This document shows positions 35,531-45,441 of a stretch of 48,839 bases of DNA, piece by piece. Under the pieces are notes generated by a model that did not search any database, had not been told where the DNA came from, and worked only from the letters and a program-made list of their open reading frames with translations. Every line of letters begins with the position of its first letter. Within the stretch, counting starts at the first letter, position 1. This stretch comes from Verrucomicrobiales bacterium (GTDB lineage: Bacteria; Verrucomicrobiota; Verrucomicrobiia; Limisphaerales; UBA9464): assembly GCA_027490985.1 (NCBI GenBank), contig JAIXXC010000175.1, positions 1 through 48,839 on the forward strand, given 5' to 3'. A program made the position numbers and the translations under genes.

Positions 35531-36964
35531 TCAGCTGAGCAGGGCGCGGACGACGGAGCCGTGGACGTCGGTGAGCCGGTGGTCTCGGCCGCCGTAGCGG
35601 TAGGTCAGACGTTCGTGGTCGAGGCCCAGGCAGTGGAGCAGGGTGGCGTGGAGGTCGTGGATGTGGACGGGGTTCTCGACCGCCTTGGATCCGTGCTCGT
35701 CGGTGGCTCCATAGGCCAACCCGCCGCGGACGCCTCCGCCCGCCATCCACACGGTGAACCCGTGATGATTGTGGTCGCGGCCGTCCTGCTGACGGCTGTC
35801 GGCGGTGCGGCCGAACTCGCCTCCCCAAAGCACCAGGGTGTCGTCGAGCAGCCCGCGGGCGGCGAGGTCTTGCAGGAGGGCGGCGGCGGGGCGGTCGAGG
35901 GCCCGGGCATTCTTGCGCAGCGAGGCTTCGAGGTTCCGGTGCTGGTCCCAGCCACCCAGATTGACCTCGATGAATCGGGCCCCGGCCTCGGCGAAACGCC
36001 GGGCCAGCAGGCATTGTCGAGCGAACCCGTCGACGCCGGCTTCGCCCACGCCATACAAGGCCCGAGTGGCCGCGCTTTCCCGCGAAAGATCGAGCAGATC
36101 CGGGACCTCCGCCTGCATGCGGAAGGCCAATTCACCCGCTTCGATGGCCGCCTCGAGGGTGCCGCCGGGTTCCGGGGCGAGGGAGGTCATCCGGTCCCGG
36201 TTCATGGCCTGGATCAGGTCCAATTGGCGTCGTTGTTGGCCCGTGGTGAGCTGGGGCCGGGTGACATGGCTCATGCCCGAGTCGGCGGATCCCTCGCGTC
36301 CGACTCCGATCCGCGTCCCCTGGTAGACGGCCGGCAGGAACGCGCTGCCATAGTTGGCCGCACCCAACTGGTTCGGAGGGCTGATGCTGATGAACCCGGG
36401 CAGGTTGTCGTTGATGTTCCCCAATCCGTAGAGGACCCATGAACCCATCGAGGGCCGCACGAATCGGGCGCTGCCGGTATGCAGCTGCGTGAAGGCCTGC
36501 GGGTGGTTGGGGATGTCGGTCCGCATGGAGTGGATCATGCAGAGCCGGTCGGCCTGTCCGGCGAGGTGCGGGAACACCTCGCTCATCCACAATCCGGAGT
36601 GTCCGTGCCGCCGGAAGGTGAAGGGCGATCCGATGAGTTGGGTGCCCTTGCCGCGGGCGGGGCCGGGCTTGCCGTGGTCGACCCGCAGTCGCGGCTTGTA
36701 GTCGAAGGTGTCCTGATGGGAGGGGCCGCCCTGCATGCACAGGAAGATCACCCGCCGGGCGCGGGGTCGATGGTGGCCGAGGGGGTGGTGGGCGCCGGAG
36801 TTCGAGCCGTTGTCCGAGCCGGGATTGGACCCGTTCTCAGCCGATCCCGTGGCGGCCAGGCCGCTGAAGGCCATCCATCCGAAGCCGGCGGCCGCGGTCT
36901 TCAGCAGGTGCCGTCGGGTCCAGGGGAGCGCGGTCGGAAGGGGGGTGGCATCGGGCGCGTTCAT
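35531..36964 (-). CDS. DUF1501 domain-containing Tat-exported protein
   Basis: A 477-residue DUF1501 protein. The N-terminus carries a twin-arginine signal, TRRHLLKTAAAGFGWMAF. After a Gly/Ser/Asn-rich linker the domain begins RRVIFLCMQGGPSHQDTFDYK, the alkaline-phosphatase-superfamily-like start of this family. It continues with MIHSMRTDIPNHPQAFTQLHTG, FIEVNLGGWDQHRN, LWGGEFGRTADS and the end GRDHNHHGFTVWMAGGGV. In Planctomycetota and Verrucomicrobiota these genes are almost always paired with a DUF1549/DUF1553 gene, as here (3-bp gap). The pair is thought to act on complex sulfated or other polysaccharides or in surface processes, but no activity is established that I know of. Confidence 0.9.
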   Translation of the reverse strand: MNAPDATPLPTALPWTRRHLLKTAAAGFGWMAFSGLAATGSAENGSNPGSDNGSNSGAHHPLGHHRPRARRVIFLCMQGGPSHQDTFDYKPRLRVDHGKPGPARGKGTQLIGSPFTFRRHGHSGLWMSEVFPHLAGQADRLCMIHSMRTDIPNHPQAFTQLHTGSARFVRPSMGSWVLYGLGNINDNLPGFISISPPNQLGAANYGSAFLPAVYQGTRIGVGREGSADSGMSHVTRPQLTTGQQRRQLDLIQAMNRDRMTSLAPEPGGTLEAAIEAGELAFRMQAEVPDLLDLSRESAATRALYGVGEAGVDGFARQCLLARRFAEAGARFIEVNLGGWDQHRNLEASLRKNARALDRPAAALLQDLAARGLLDDTLVLWGGEFGRTADSRQQDGRDHNHHGFTVWMAGGGVRGGLAYGATDEHGSKAVENPVHIHDLHATLLHCLGLDHERLTYRYGGRDHRLTDVHGSVVRALLS

Positions 36965-36967
36965 GGG

Positions 36968-38956
36968 TCAGGGCAGTTGGCGGAATTCGGCGCAGGCGAA
37001 GAGGGATTGGGTGAACAGTGCCCAGGCGACGTCGCGCCCGGCGGGCCGGCCGGAGCGGGTGTCCCGAGCGAGGGTCTCTTGCCGGATGAATTGCAAGGCG
37101 CGGGCCTGCTCCCGAGGTTCCGGATCGCGCGACAGCGCCCACTGGTAGGCCCTTTCGATGCGCCCCGCGTCGTCGCCGGCCTCCCGGAGCAGCCGCTGGG
37201 CGAAGGCTTGGGACTGCGCTTGGGCGAACGGGCTGTTCATGAGGAACAGCGCCTGGGTGGGTACCAGGGTCTCGTCCCGCTGGGCCACCACCAGGCTGGA
37301 TTCGGCGACATCGAATACTTCGAGCGCGTCGGGCGTGGCGTCGCGAATGACCGGCAGGTAGAGGCTCCGCCGGTTCATGCGTTCGGCCGAGCGGCCGCTG
37401 AAGTACCGGCTGACGAACGGGGCCTCTCCGAGCTGGGCGACCAGTGAACCGTGAAGGGGGGTCGGATCCAGGGTACCCGCCGCGCTGAGCATCGCGTCCC
37501 GGAGGCTCTCGGCGTCGAGCCGGCGGGGGCGGGCGCGCCAGAGCAGGGTGTCGTCGGGGTCGATCTCCAGGCCCCGGGCGTCGGCTTCGGACGACAGGCG
37601 GTAGGTTCGGCTCAGCACCAGTTCCCGAATGAGAGCCTTGGTGGACCCGCCGCTGGCCTGGAATCGCCGCGCCAGGTGGTCGAGCAATTCCGGGTGACTG
37701 GGGCGTTGGCCGCCGAGGCCGAAGTCATCCGGTGAGGTCACCAGACCGCGACCGAAGAGGTGCTGCCAGACGCGGTTGACCGCCACGCGGGCGGTCAACG
37801 GATGGTCGGGGTGGGTCAACCCGTCGGCCAGTTGAAGCCGACCGCTTTCCGTGGCGGGGATCGGGCCGACGGGAACCGGGCCGATCGATGCCGGCAGGGC
37901 CCGGGCGATGCGGCTGCCGCGCTGGGTCACCTCGCCCCGGATCAGGAAGAATGCGTCCTCGGGTCGTCCTTCCCGCACACCCATGGCCCTTGCCTGGGTG
38001 GCCCGATGGTCGGGGATCTCGAGGGGCGCGCCGCGCGGGCCGGAGCGTTTGCGGGCCGGGGCGCCTGGCACGGGTTGCAGGGCCAGTTCGGCACGGGCAG
38101 CCCGATCCAGGGGAATCAGGGTGGAGGGTTGTCGGTTGCGGGCCTGGTCGCCGGTGGTGCCATAGCACGTCTCGGTGCTGCGGAAGATCCCGGCCAGGGC
38201 GTAGTAATCGCGTTGCGAGACGGGGTCGGACTTGTGGTCGTGGCAGCGTGCGCAGGCCACGGTCAGGCCGAGGATCGCCCGGGTGGTGGTGTCGATCTGT
38301 TCGTCCACCAAATCCGCCAAGAACTGTTCGCGCCGCCCTTCGTTGAGTCCCTTGGTGCCGATCGCCAGGAAGCCGGTGGCGACGATCAGGGCATCCCGGT
38401 CGGAAGGCGGGGCCGTCTGGGCCAGCAGGTCGCCGGCGATCTGCTCCCGGATGAAATCCCGGTAGGGTTTGTCGTGGTTGAAGGCATCGACCACCCAGTC
38501 GCGATACCGCCACGCCTCGGGAAACAGGTGGTTGCGCTCCTTGCCGGCGCTTTCACCGAATCGCGCGACATCGAGCCAATGCCGGGCCCAGCGTTGCCCG
38601 AAGGTCGGGCTCGAAAGCCACTCGTCGACCTGCTCGGCGTACCGGGATTCGGGCACGAGGCCGGTTTCATCGGGTTGGAAGTGCGCGATCTGCTCCGGAG
38701 TCGGCGGCAACCCGGTCAGGTCGAAGCTGGCGCGTCGGAGCCACTCCCGCGGAGAAGCCGCACGCACCGGTTTGAGCTGGGCCGACTCCAGTCGAGCCAG
38801 GATGAACCGGTCCACGGAGCGGGTGGGCCAATTGATATCCTTAACGCGGGGAAGTTCCGGATCCGAAACGGGCGCAAAGCTCCAGTGGACGGTTGCAGGC
38901 GCCGCCTTCAGAGACCAGCTGAGAGCCAAGATGAAAAGGGCGATACCCGGGCGCAT
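36968..38956 (-). CDS. DUF1549/DUF1553 (PSD1-type) secreted protein
   Basis: A 662-residue exported protein with signal peptide GIALFILALSWSLKAAPA. The N-terminal DUF1549 region begins VDRFILARLE and contains LRRASFDLTGLPPTPEQI, the family signature, then ARHWLDVARFGESAG. A single CXXCH, CARCHDHKSDP, lies near residue 235. The DUF1553 region begins near LTARVAVNRVWQHLFGRGLV and includes DDFGLGGQRPSHPELLD, with the end FLMNSPFAQAQSQAFAQRLL. It lacks the N-terminal cytochrome (PSCyt1-type) domain that many homologues carry. The interval between the domains is shorter than in large members. It is transcribed first, followed after 3 bp by the DUF1501 gene. Confidence 0.9.
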   Translation of the reverse strand: MRPGIALFILALSWSLKAAPATVHWSFAPVSDPELPRVKDINWPTRSVDRFILARLESAQLKPVRAASPREWLRRASFDLTGLPPTPEQIAHFQPDETGLVPESRYAEQVDEWLSSPTFGQRWARHWLDVARFGESAGKERNHLFPEAWRYRDWVVDAFNHDKPYRDFIREQIAGDLLAQTAPPSDRDALIVATGFLAIGTKGLNEGRREQFLADLVDEQIDTTTRAILGLTVACARCHDHKSDPVSQRDYYALAGIFRSTETCYGTTGDQARNRQPSTLIPLDRAARAELALQPVPGAPARKRSGPRGAPLEIPDHRATQARAMGVREGRPEDAFFLIRGEVTQRGSRIARALPASIGPVPVGPIPATESGRLQLADGLTHPDHPLTARVAVNRVWQHLFGRGLVTSPDDFGLGGQRPSHPELLDHLARRFQASGGSTKALIRELVLSRTYRLSSEADARGLEIDPDDTLLWRARPRRLDAESLRDAMLSAAGTLDPTPLHGSLVAQLGEAPFVSRYFSGRSAERMNRRSLYLPVIRDATPDALEVFDVAESSLVVAQRDETLVPTQALFLMNSPFAQAQSQAFAQRLLREAGDDAGRIERAYQWALSRDPEPREQARALQFIRQETLARDTRSGRPAGRDVAWALFTQSLFACAEFRQLP

Positions 38957-39035
38957 GATCGGATCGTCAGACTGACTGACGGTCGAGGGCCTGAAAAGGT
39001 TTCATCGTGCGGAGCCCTGAGGCAGGCTGCTCGCC

Positions 39036-39653
39036 GTGAAACGGATCGAAGCCTGGTTTCCCACGTTCATCTACAGCGCGCGACTGCGCCCCAATGGAGC
39101 CGCGTTCAATCGCGAACTGCTCAAGGAATGCCACCAGTTCCGCGAGTTCGACGACGCCGGGCGCAAGTGGTCCAAGAAGAACTATCCCGGTGGGTACACG
39201 TCCTACGGGTCCATCGACCGCATGCACACCGTCTCCTCCACCTTCATGGAGTTGGAGCGTCTGATCGACCGGCACGTCCGCGCCTACGCCAAATCCTTGG
39301 AGTGGGATCTGGGTGGCGGCGGGCTGAAGATGTCCGACTGCTGGATCAACATCATGCCCCAGGGCGTGACCCACAGCCTGCACCTGCACCCCAATTCGGT
39401 GGTCAGTGGCACCTATTATGTCGCCACGCCGAAGGGTTGCGCCGGTCTGAAGTTCGAGGATCCCCGGATGAGCAAGCTGATGGCCGCCCCGCCGGTCTCG
39501 GCCGAGGGCGGGGCGCGATCCCGGCGCTCTGTGACCTATCCCGCCACCGCGGGCAGCGTGACGCTTTTCGAGAGCTGGCTGCGCCACGAGGTGCCCGCCA
39601 ATCCCCTCAAGGCCGAGCGCATCAGCATCAGCTTCAATTACGACTGGGCCTGA
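39036..39653 (+). CDS. TIGR02466 family putative 2OG-Fe(II) oxygenase
   Basis: A 205-residue protein resembling the TIGR02466 family of putative 2-oxoglutarate/Fe(II)-dependent oxygenases. Evidence is the N-terminal FPTFIYSARL, the central NIMPQGVTHSLHLHPNSVVSGTYYV (read as two blocks, with metal-ligand candidates HLH), and the C-terminal TLFESWLRHEVPANP followed by ERISISFNYDW, where the distal His and the Arg that holds 2-oxoglutarate are expected. The canonical HxD is less clear here, so activity is not certain. The start is a GTG at 39036, immediately ahead of the conserved sequence. It stands alone between the leftward DUF1549 gene and the leftward inositol monophosphatase. Confidence 0.7.
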   Translation: MKRIEAWFPTFIYSARLRPNGAAFNRELLKECHQFREFDDAGRKWSKKNYPGGYTSYGSIDRMHTVSSTFMELERLIDRHVRAYAKSLEWDLGGGGLKMSDCWINIMPQGVTHSLHLHPNSVVSGTYYVATPKGCAGLKFEDPRMSKLMAAPPVSAEGGARSRRSVTYPATAGSVTLFESWLRHEVPANPLKAERISISFNYDWA

Positions 39654-39675
39654 TCTCGATCGGATTCGGGGTGAA

Positions 39676-40557
39676 TCACGACCGGGAGCGGGACGGCGTC
39701 TTCGATCCGCCCTTGGGGCCGACGGGTTTCGACTTTGCGCCCGACGCGCGCGCATGCGGAATCTGATCGTGGATGAGCCCGTTGCTGGCGATCAGACCAT
39801 AGCGGTGTTCCCCGGGCAGAGCCTGTGTGACAAACGAGCCACCGGCACATTCGACGATCAGCCCACCCGCGGCGATGTCCCAGAGGCGCACCCCGGCCTC
39901 GACATAGGCATCGAAGCGCCCGCAGGCCACGTAGGTGAGGGCCAGCGCGGCCGAACCCATGATGCGGATCTTGCGCACCCGGTGGGTGAGTTCGAGGAAG
40001 TCGGCCTGTGCCGCTTTGAGGCTGTCCTGACTCTTGGCGAAGCCGAGCGAGACGATGGATTCATCCAACCGGGGGCGGGTGCTCACTCGGGTGATGCGAC
40101 CGTTGAGCCGGGCGGGCTTGCCGCGGATGGCCGTCCACAGATCATCCATGAAGGGGTCGTACACCACGCCGACCTCGCTCCGGAATCCGTCGGCCGTGCG
40201 CACCTGCAAGGCGATGCTCACCGCGGCATGCGGGATGCCGTAAGCGAAGTTCACCGTGCCATCGATGGGATCCACCACCCAGCGGGCCACCGCCTGCTCG
40301 CTGGCGGCATCGATGCCCTCTTCGCCCAGAACGGGAATCGCGGGGAAGGCCCGGGCCAGCACCCGGGTGATGAGCTTCTGGCACCGGACGTCCAGCTCGA
40401 GCTTGATGTCGTGCTGGTGCGACTCGTTGACCTGCTTGGCCCGGCGCAGGTGCTGCTTCATCAAAGCGCCGGCCTGATGGGCCGCGTCCACGGCCGCAGC
40501 GAGGGCGCTGGAGTTGGAGGGGAGGCTCGGGGCGGAGGCGGGCGGGGTGCGGCTCAT
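39676..40557 (-). CDS. Inositol monophosphatase family protein
   Basis: A 293-residue Mg-dependent sugar phosphatase of the SuhB/IMPase family. Metal-binding blocks are VLGEEG, WVVDPIDGTVNFAYG and LWDIAAGGLIVECAGG. The usual first motif (VTxxD) is seen as KLELDVRCQKLI. The substrate could be inositol-1-phosphate, another sugar phosphate or, as in SuhB, a role linked to rRNA transcription. The C-terminus carries a basic Gly/Ser/Lys tail (GAKSKPVGPKGGSKTPSRSRS, last 20 or so residues) not typical of the family. The N-terminus has a Ser/Pro-rich extension of about 15 residues. It is on its own transcript or with the small gene at 40697. Confidence 0.88.
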   Translation of the reverse strand: MSRTPPASAPSLPSNSSALAAAVDAAHQAGALMKQHLRRAKQVNESHQHDIKLELDVRCQKLITRVLARAFPAIPVLGEEGIDAASEQAVARWVVDPIDGTVNFAYGIPHAAVSIALQVRTADGFRSEVGVVYDPFMDDLWTAIRGKPARLNGRITRVSTRPRLDESIVSLGFAKSQDSLKAAQADFLELTHRVRKIRIMGSAALALTYVACGRFDAYVEAGVRLWDIAAGGLIVECAGGSFVTQALPGEHRYGLIASNGLIHDQIPHARASGAKSKPVGPKGGSKTPSRSRS

Positions 40558-40696
40558 GAGGGTCGGTTGTGGGCTTCAGCGTGAACCGCCTCCGCCCCCG
40601 ACATCAATGGTCGATCACTCCGGGCATCACCGGAGATCGGTGGTGTCCGGTCGGACGAGCCCTCGGGAGAGCACCCCTCCGCATGGAGCCCCGTGC

Positions 40697-40981
40697 TCAG
40701 GCGGGCAACCCGAAGCGGACGTGGGCGTCGTCGGTGGAGATCTTCAGCGAGGTGCACACATGGCGCGAGGCCAGTTGCAGCACGGCCGATCGGATCATCG
40801 CGTCGAACTGGTTGGAGGGCAGGGCCACGCCCTCGTGGGCGATCTCCCGGATGTGCAGTTTGCGGTCCAGCAGATCGGTCAGGAAGGTCTCGCAGGTCAC
40901 CGGGTCGTCGGTGGTGAAATGCGACGCGGGCATCTTGCCGTGCGGGTCGATGTCGTAGGTGACTTTGTATTTGGGGAGCAT
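40697..40981 (-). CDS. Small conserved-looking hypothetical protein
   Basis: A 94-residue soluble protein that I do not recognise. It begins MLPKYKVTYDIDPHGKMPAS, has no signal peptide, membrane segment or Cys pair, and has a mixed alpha/beta character (KVTYDI strand; CETFLTDLLDRKLHIREIAHEG helix, shown as one reading; VLQLASRHVCTSLKIS near the end). The codon pattern, with GC-rich third positions, is that of a real gene, and a complete ATG-to-stop frame occupies the gap. It is transcribed towards the inositol monophosphatase with 139 bp between them that contain nothing I recognise. Function unknown. Confidence 0.55.
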   Translation of the reverse strand: MLPKYKVTYDIDPHGKMPASHFTTDDPVTCETFLTDLLDRKLHIREIAHEGVALPSNQFDAMIRSAVLQLASRHVCTSLKISTDDAHVRFGLPA

Positions 40982-41212
40982 GGATGGGCGACGGGTTGGG
41001 GTGGTGTGAGGCGGGCTCGGTCGCGTGCCCGGCCGGTGACCGGCGAGGCTCGACCCTGCCGGCGGGGAAACTAGAAGGCGCCGAGTCCGGGGCTTCTCCG
41101 GTTTTGCCCGGGTTCAAGCGTCCCTTGCCATCGACGACCCGCGCCCGATACGGACTGTCATTCCCGGCGTTGCCATGGGCCGGGCTTGTCGCATGCTCTG
41201 CGCCCCGAACGC

Positions 41213-44200
41213 ATGACCGACCCGCGCATCGATGAACTCCGGCAACTGCTGCCGCGCTGCATGCTGTCGGACTGGGTCCGGCTGGGCGCGCGTGCGGCCC
41301 GATGGGTGCGCGACGGGCGCCCCGTGGGCGACGGCCCCCATCCGCTGGACCGCCTGATGGAACAGGCGCGGGCCTCGATCGAGCGGCGGGAACTCCGGGC
41401 GCAGACGATGCCTCGCCCGCAATACCCGCCGGGCCTGCCCATCTCGGCCCGCAAGGACGACATCGTGGCCGCGATCCGCGCCCATCCGGTGGTGGTCATC
41501 GCCGGCGAGACCGGCTCGGGCAAGACGACCCAGATCCCCAAGATGTGCCTGGAGGCCGGGCTCGGGGCCCGGGCCATGATCGGTTGCACCCAGCCGCGCC
41601 GCGTGGCCGCGCTGTCCATCTCACGACGCATCGCCGAGGAGCTCGATGTGTCCTGGGGTCGCGAGGTGGGTTGCAAGATCCGCTTCGACGACCGATCGGG
41701 TTCCGACACGGTCATCAAGCTGATGACCGACGGTATGCTGCTGGCCGAGGTGCAGGGCGATCCGACCCTCGCCGAATACGAGGCCATCATCATCGACGAG
41801 GCCCACGAGCGCTCGTTGAACATCGATTTCCTGCTCGGGCACCTCAAGAACCTGCTGGCCCAGCGTCCCGACCTGAAGGTCATCATCACCTCGGCCACCA
41901 TCGACACGGCGGCCTTTTCGAAGGCCTTCAACGACGCCCCGATCATCGAAGTCTCCGGGCGCACGTTTCCCGTCGAGGTCGAGTATCGGCCTCCGGGAGG
42001 AGAGGGTGCGTCGTCGGATCCGGCCGACACCGATTTCGTGGATGCGGCCGCCCGCGAATGCGAGCGGCTGTTCTATGAGACCGGCGGCGGAGACGTGCTC
42101 ATCTTCCTGCCCGGCGAACGGGACATCCGCGAATGCGCCGACCTGGTCGAGGGGCGTTTGGGTTCCGAGGCGCAGGTGGTCCCGCTCTTTGGCCGCCTCA
42201 GCTCCGGCGATCAGCAGCAGGTCTTCAGTCCGTCGTCCCGGCGCAAGGTGGTCATCGCCACCAACATCGCCGAGACCTCGCTGACCATCCCGGGCATCCG
42301 CTTCGTGATCGACTCCGGTCTGGTGCGCATGAGCCGCTACAACGCCCGCACCCGCACCCGTCGGTTGCCGGTCGAGGCGGTGTCCCAAAGCAGCGCCAAT
42401 CAGCGCAAGGGACGGGCCGGCCGTGTCGAGGCGGGCGTGTGCATCCGACTCTATTCCGAGGAGGACTTCGAAGAGCGCTCTCCGTTCACCCAGCCCGAGA
42501 TCCAGCGGGCCAATCTGGCCGAGGTCATCCTGCGCATGAAGGCCTCGCGCCTGGGCGACATCGAGACCTTCCCGTTCCTCAACCCGCCGGCTCCGATGGC
42601 CATCAGCGGGGGCTATTCGCTGTTGCAGGAATTGGGCGCCCTCGACGACCAGCGCGAATTGACGCCCTTGGGCCGTGACTTGGCCCGGTTGCCCATCGAT
42701 CCCACGTTGGGACGAATGCTTCTGCAGGCGCAGACCGAGCACGCGGGCCGAGAGCTCCTCATCATCGCCGCCGGCCTCAGCATCCAGGATCCGCGCGAGC
42801 GCCCGCTCGACCAGCGCGAGGCGGCCGACAAGGCTCACCGGCGCTTCATGCATTCGCAGTCCGACTTCCTGTCGCTGCTCGGGTTGTGGAATGGCGTGCA
42901 TGACCAGTGGGAGTCGCTGCGCACCCAGGGGGCGCGGCGCAAGTTCTGCCGCCAGCACTTCCTCTCCTACCTCCGCATGCGCGAATGGCAGGACTTGCAT
43001 GGGCAATTGCAGGGGGCCTTGGAAGACCTCGACGGCGTGAAGCTCAACGAGCGCCCGGCCGAGGAAGACGCGGTCCATCGCTGCATCTTGGCCGGTCTGC
43101 TGGGTCACGTGGCCGTCCGCCAGGAACGCAATGTGTACAAGGGCGTCGGCAACCGCATGGTGTCGGTGTTTCCGGGGTCGGTGCTGTACGACCGGCCCGA
43201 GCGTTCGCCGAGGCAGGAGCGTCGACCACCCCCCGCGGGGCAGGCCGCGGCCAAGCCCGAGAAGACCCGACAGCCCGCGTGGATGGTGTGCGGCGAGATC
43301 GTCGAGACCTCCCAGCTCTTCGCCCGGACGCTGGCCGCCATCGACCCGCAGTGGATCGTCCGACTGGCCCCGCACCTCTGCAAAGTGACCCACCAGAACC
43401 CCCACTGGAGCGCCAGTGCGGGCCGGGTGTTGGTCGAAGAGAAGACCACCTTCCATGGGTTGGAGGTCTTTGCCCGCAAGGTGGCCTACGGCAACCTCGC
43501 GCCCCGCGAGGCCACGGCGATCTTCATCCGCTCGGCGCTGGTCGAAGACGATCTGCTGCCGCCAGCCCTCTCCGGGCGGAACGACGACTTCGATGGCGAC
43601 GACGAACGGGCGGTGAAGCGGGCCCTGCAGACGGCCGCCCCTTCGGCCGAACCCCGGTTCATGGCCGCCAACCGGGCCTTGCGCGAAAAGGTGGAGAACT
43701 GGCAGACCCGCCTCCGACGCACCTCGGTCGACCTCGACCAGGCCTTCTTCGAGTTCTACAGCCGGCATCTGGACAACGTCTCCTCGCTGCACGAGTTGCA
43801 TCGCCTGCTGCGCGATCACACCGAGACCGGATATCTCTGTGCGATCGAACGGGAGATCACCGGCGGCAAGGATCTGCATCTCGACGAGACCGTCTTCCCC
43901 GACAGCGTCACGGTGGATGGTCAGGTGGTGCCTCTGGTCTATGCCTACGCGCCGGGCGAAGCCCATGACGGGGTCACGGTGCAATTGCCGGCCCCATTGG
44001 CCCAGCGGGCCCCGGCAGCGGTGCTGGAATGGGCCGTGCCCGGTCTGCGCGAGGCCAAGATCGAGGAGTTGTTGCGGGCGCTGCCCAAATCGTTGCGGCG
44101 CGAATTGATGCCCTTTCCGCCCAAGGTTCCGGAGATCGTGGCCGAGTTCCAACCCCAGGGGGGCTCGTTCTTCGCCGACCTCGCCCGCTTCCTCACCCGG

Positions 44201-45385
44201 CGCTACGGCGTGCCGGTGCCCGACGACGCCTGGGATGCCGATGCGGTGCCCGCCCACCTCAAGCTCCGCTTCGAGTTGCTGGGGTCCGATCGCCGGACGC
44301 TCGTGGCCGGCCGCGATCTTCAGGAGGTTCGCGCCCGTCTGCCTCTGGCGGCGCCGAAACCGGTCGGCGATCCGCCGGCTTGGAAGGAGGCGGTGCGGCG
44401 TTGGGAACGCCCGGCCATGACCACCTGGAGCTGCGGTGAATTGCCCGAGCGCCTCACGGTGGTCGATGATCCGGTGTTTCCCGTGATGGCTTGGCCCGGC
44501 CTCGAACGGGAGGGTGCCGCCGTGAATGTCCGCCTCTTCCGCACCCGCGAGGCGCGCCAATCGGCCTCCCTGCCGGGCTTCCAGCGCCTGGTCGAACTGG
44601 CGCTCTCCAAGGATCTGGGTTGGGTGGAGAAGGAGTTGCGCGCGCTGGCCCGGTTCGAGGCCGCCTATGCGCCCCTCGGATCGCTCTCGGAACTGCGGGA
44701 GAGCGCCCTCCGACACCTGCTGCGCCACCTCCTTCCGGCCGACCTGCCCGAGGCGCTGAACCCCGTGTCCTTCGAGGCCGCGGTCACCCGGGGTCGGGAG
44801 CGGATCGAGGGGCTTGTTCCCCGATTCATGGACCAGTTGGCCCTCGTCCTTCAGGGTCTCCAACTGGCCCGTGCCCGCATCGGCTTGCCCGCCCCGGTCA
44901 AGGCCCTGCCTCCCAAGACCCGGACCCTCAACGATTTGAGTCAATTGGGCTCGCTCCTGGTCGCCGCCCCATCGGCCGGCAAGGCGCCGGGTGGTTCCGC
45001 CGCCCCCGGGACGTCCGGCTCGGGTCGTCCCGCCACCCTGGCCGAGGAGTTGGCGGCACTCATGCCCCCGGCGTTTCTGGACGGCGTCGAGTTCGAGACG
45101 CTGCGCCACCTGCCCCGGTACCTCAAGGCGCTGACCCTGCGGGCCGAGCGGGCGGCCAACAATCCGGTCAAGGATGCCGAACGGGCCAAGGCGGTCGCGC
45201 CCTATCAGGCGGCGCTGGCCCGTTTGCGGGCCACCCCGCCGCCGATCCCCGACGCCGCCCGGCGTGTGGAGGGGTTCCGGTGGTTGCTCGAGGAATTCAA
45301 GGTGTCGCTCTTCGCCCAGGAATTGGGCACTGCGGTGCCCGTGTCACCCAAGCGGTTGGACGAGTCTTTGCAGTCCCTCCGCTGA
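41213..45385 (+). CDS. hrpA: ATP-dependent RNA helicase HrpA
   Basis: A 1390-residue DEAH-box helicase. Walker A is AGETGSGKTTQIPK (about residue 97), the DEAH box is IIIDEAHERSLN (about 195), motif III is ITSATID, and motif VI is QRKGRAGRVEAGVCIRLY (about 395). A winged-helix/ratchet region and OB-fold follow (ASRLGDIETFPFLNPP, LGRDLARLPIDPTLGRML). The last 550 residues are the DUF3418 region characteristic of HrpA (IVRLAPHLCKVTHQNPHWS-type sequence, then VTVQLP and WAVPGLREAKIEELLRALPK). Family members act in mRNA processing and rescue of stalled ribosomes. The ATG at 41213 is preferred over an upstream TTG. The 231-bp gap before it holds no other feature I can see. Confidence 0.95.
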   Translation: MTDPRIDELRQLLPRCMLSDWVRLGARAARWVRDGRPVGDGPHPLDRLMEQARASIERRELRAQTMPRPQYPPGLPISARKDDIVAAIRAHPVVVIAGETGSGKTTQIPKMCLEAGLGARAMIGCTQPRRVAALSISRRIAEELDVSWGREVGCKIRFDDRSGSDTVIKLMTDGMLLAEVQGDPTLAEYEAIIIDEAHERSLNIDFLLGHLKNLLAQRPDLKVIITSATIDTAAFSKAFNDAPIIEVSGRTFPVEVEYRPPGGEGASSDPADTDFVDAAARECERLFYETGGGDVLIFLPGERDIRECADLVEGRLGSEAQVVPLFGRLSSGDQQQVFSPSSRRKVVIATNIAETSLTIPGIRFVIDSGLVRMSRYNARTRTRRLPVEAVSQSSANQRKGRAGRVEAGVCIRLYSEEDFEERSPFTQPEIQRANLAEVILRMKASRLGDIETFPFLNPPAPMAISGGYSLLQELGALDDQRELTPLGRDLARLPIDPTLGRMLLQAQTEHAGRELLIIAAGLSIQDPRERPLDQREAADKAHRRFMHSQSDFLSLLGLWNGVHDQWESLRTQGARRKFCRQHFLSYLRMREWQDLHGQLQGALEDLDGVKLNERPAEEDAVHRCILAGLLGHVAVRQERNVYKGVGNRMVSVFPGSVLYDRPERSPRQERRPPPAGQAAAKPEKTRQPAWMVCGEIVETSQLFARTLAAIDPQWIVRLAPHLCKVTHQNPHWSASAGRVLVEEKTTFHGLEVFARKVAYGNLAPREATAIFIRSALVEDDLLPPALSGRNDDFDGDDERAVKRALQTAAPSAEPRFMAANRALREKVENWQTRLRRTSVDLDQAFFEFYSRHLDNVSSLHELHRLLRDHTETGYLCAIEREITGGKDLHLDETVFPDSVTVDGQVVPLVYAYAPGEAHDGVTVQLPAPLAQRAPAAVLEWAVPGLREAKIEELLRALPKSLRRELMPFPPKVPEIVAEFQPQGGSFFADLARFLTRRYGVPVPDDAWDADAVPAHLKLRFELLGSDRRTLVAGRDLQEVRARLPLAAPKPVGDPPAWKEAVRRWERPAMTTWSCGELPERLTVVDDPVFPVMAWPGLEREGAAVNVRLFRTREARQSASLPGFQRLVELALSKDLGWVEKELRALARFEAAYAPLGSLSELRESALRHLLRHLLPADLPEALNPVSFEAAVTRGRERIEGLVPRFMDQLALVLQGLQLARARIGLPAPVKALPPKTRTLNDLSQLGSLLVAAPSAGKAPGGSAAPGTSGSGRPATLAEELAALMPPAFLDGVEFETLRHLPRYLKALTLRAERAANNPVKDAERAKAVAPYQAALARLRATPPPIPDAARRVEGFRWLLEEFKVSLFAQELGTAVPVSPKRLDESLQSLR

Positions 45386-45441
45386 GGGCCGTCGAATCGC
45401 TCCCGGTGCATCGCATACCCGACCCACGGATATTCTGGAGA

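Noticed and set aside
41621-45109. Long minus-strand open frame opposite hrpA
   Set aside because: Same reason: no recognisable domain, and the plus strand encodes a complete HrpA.
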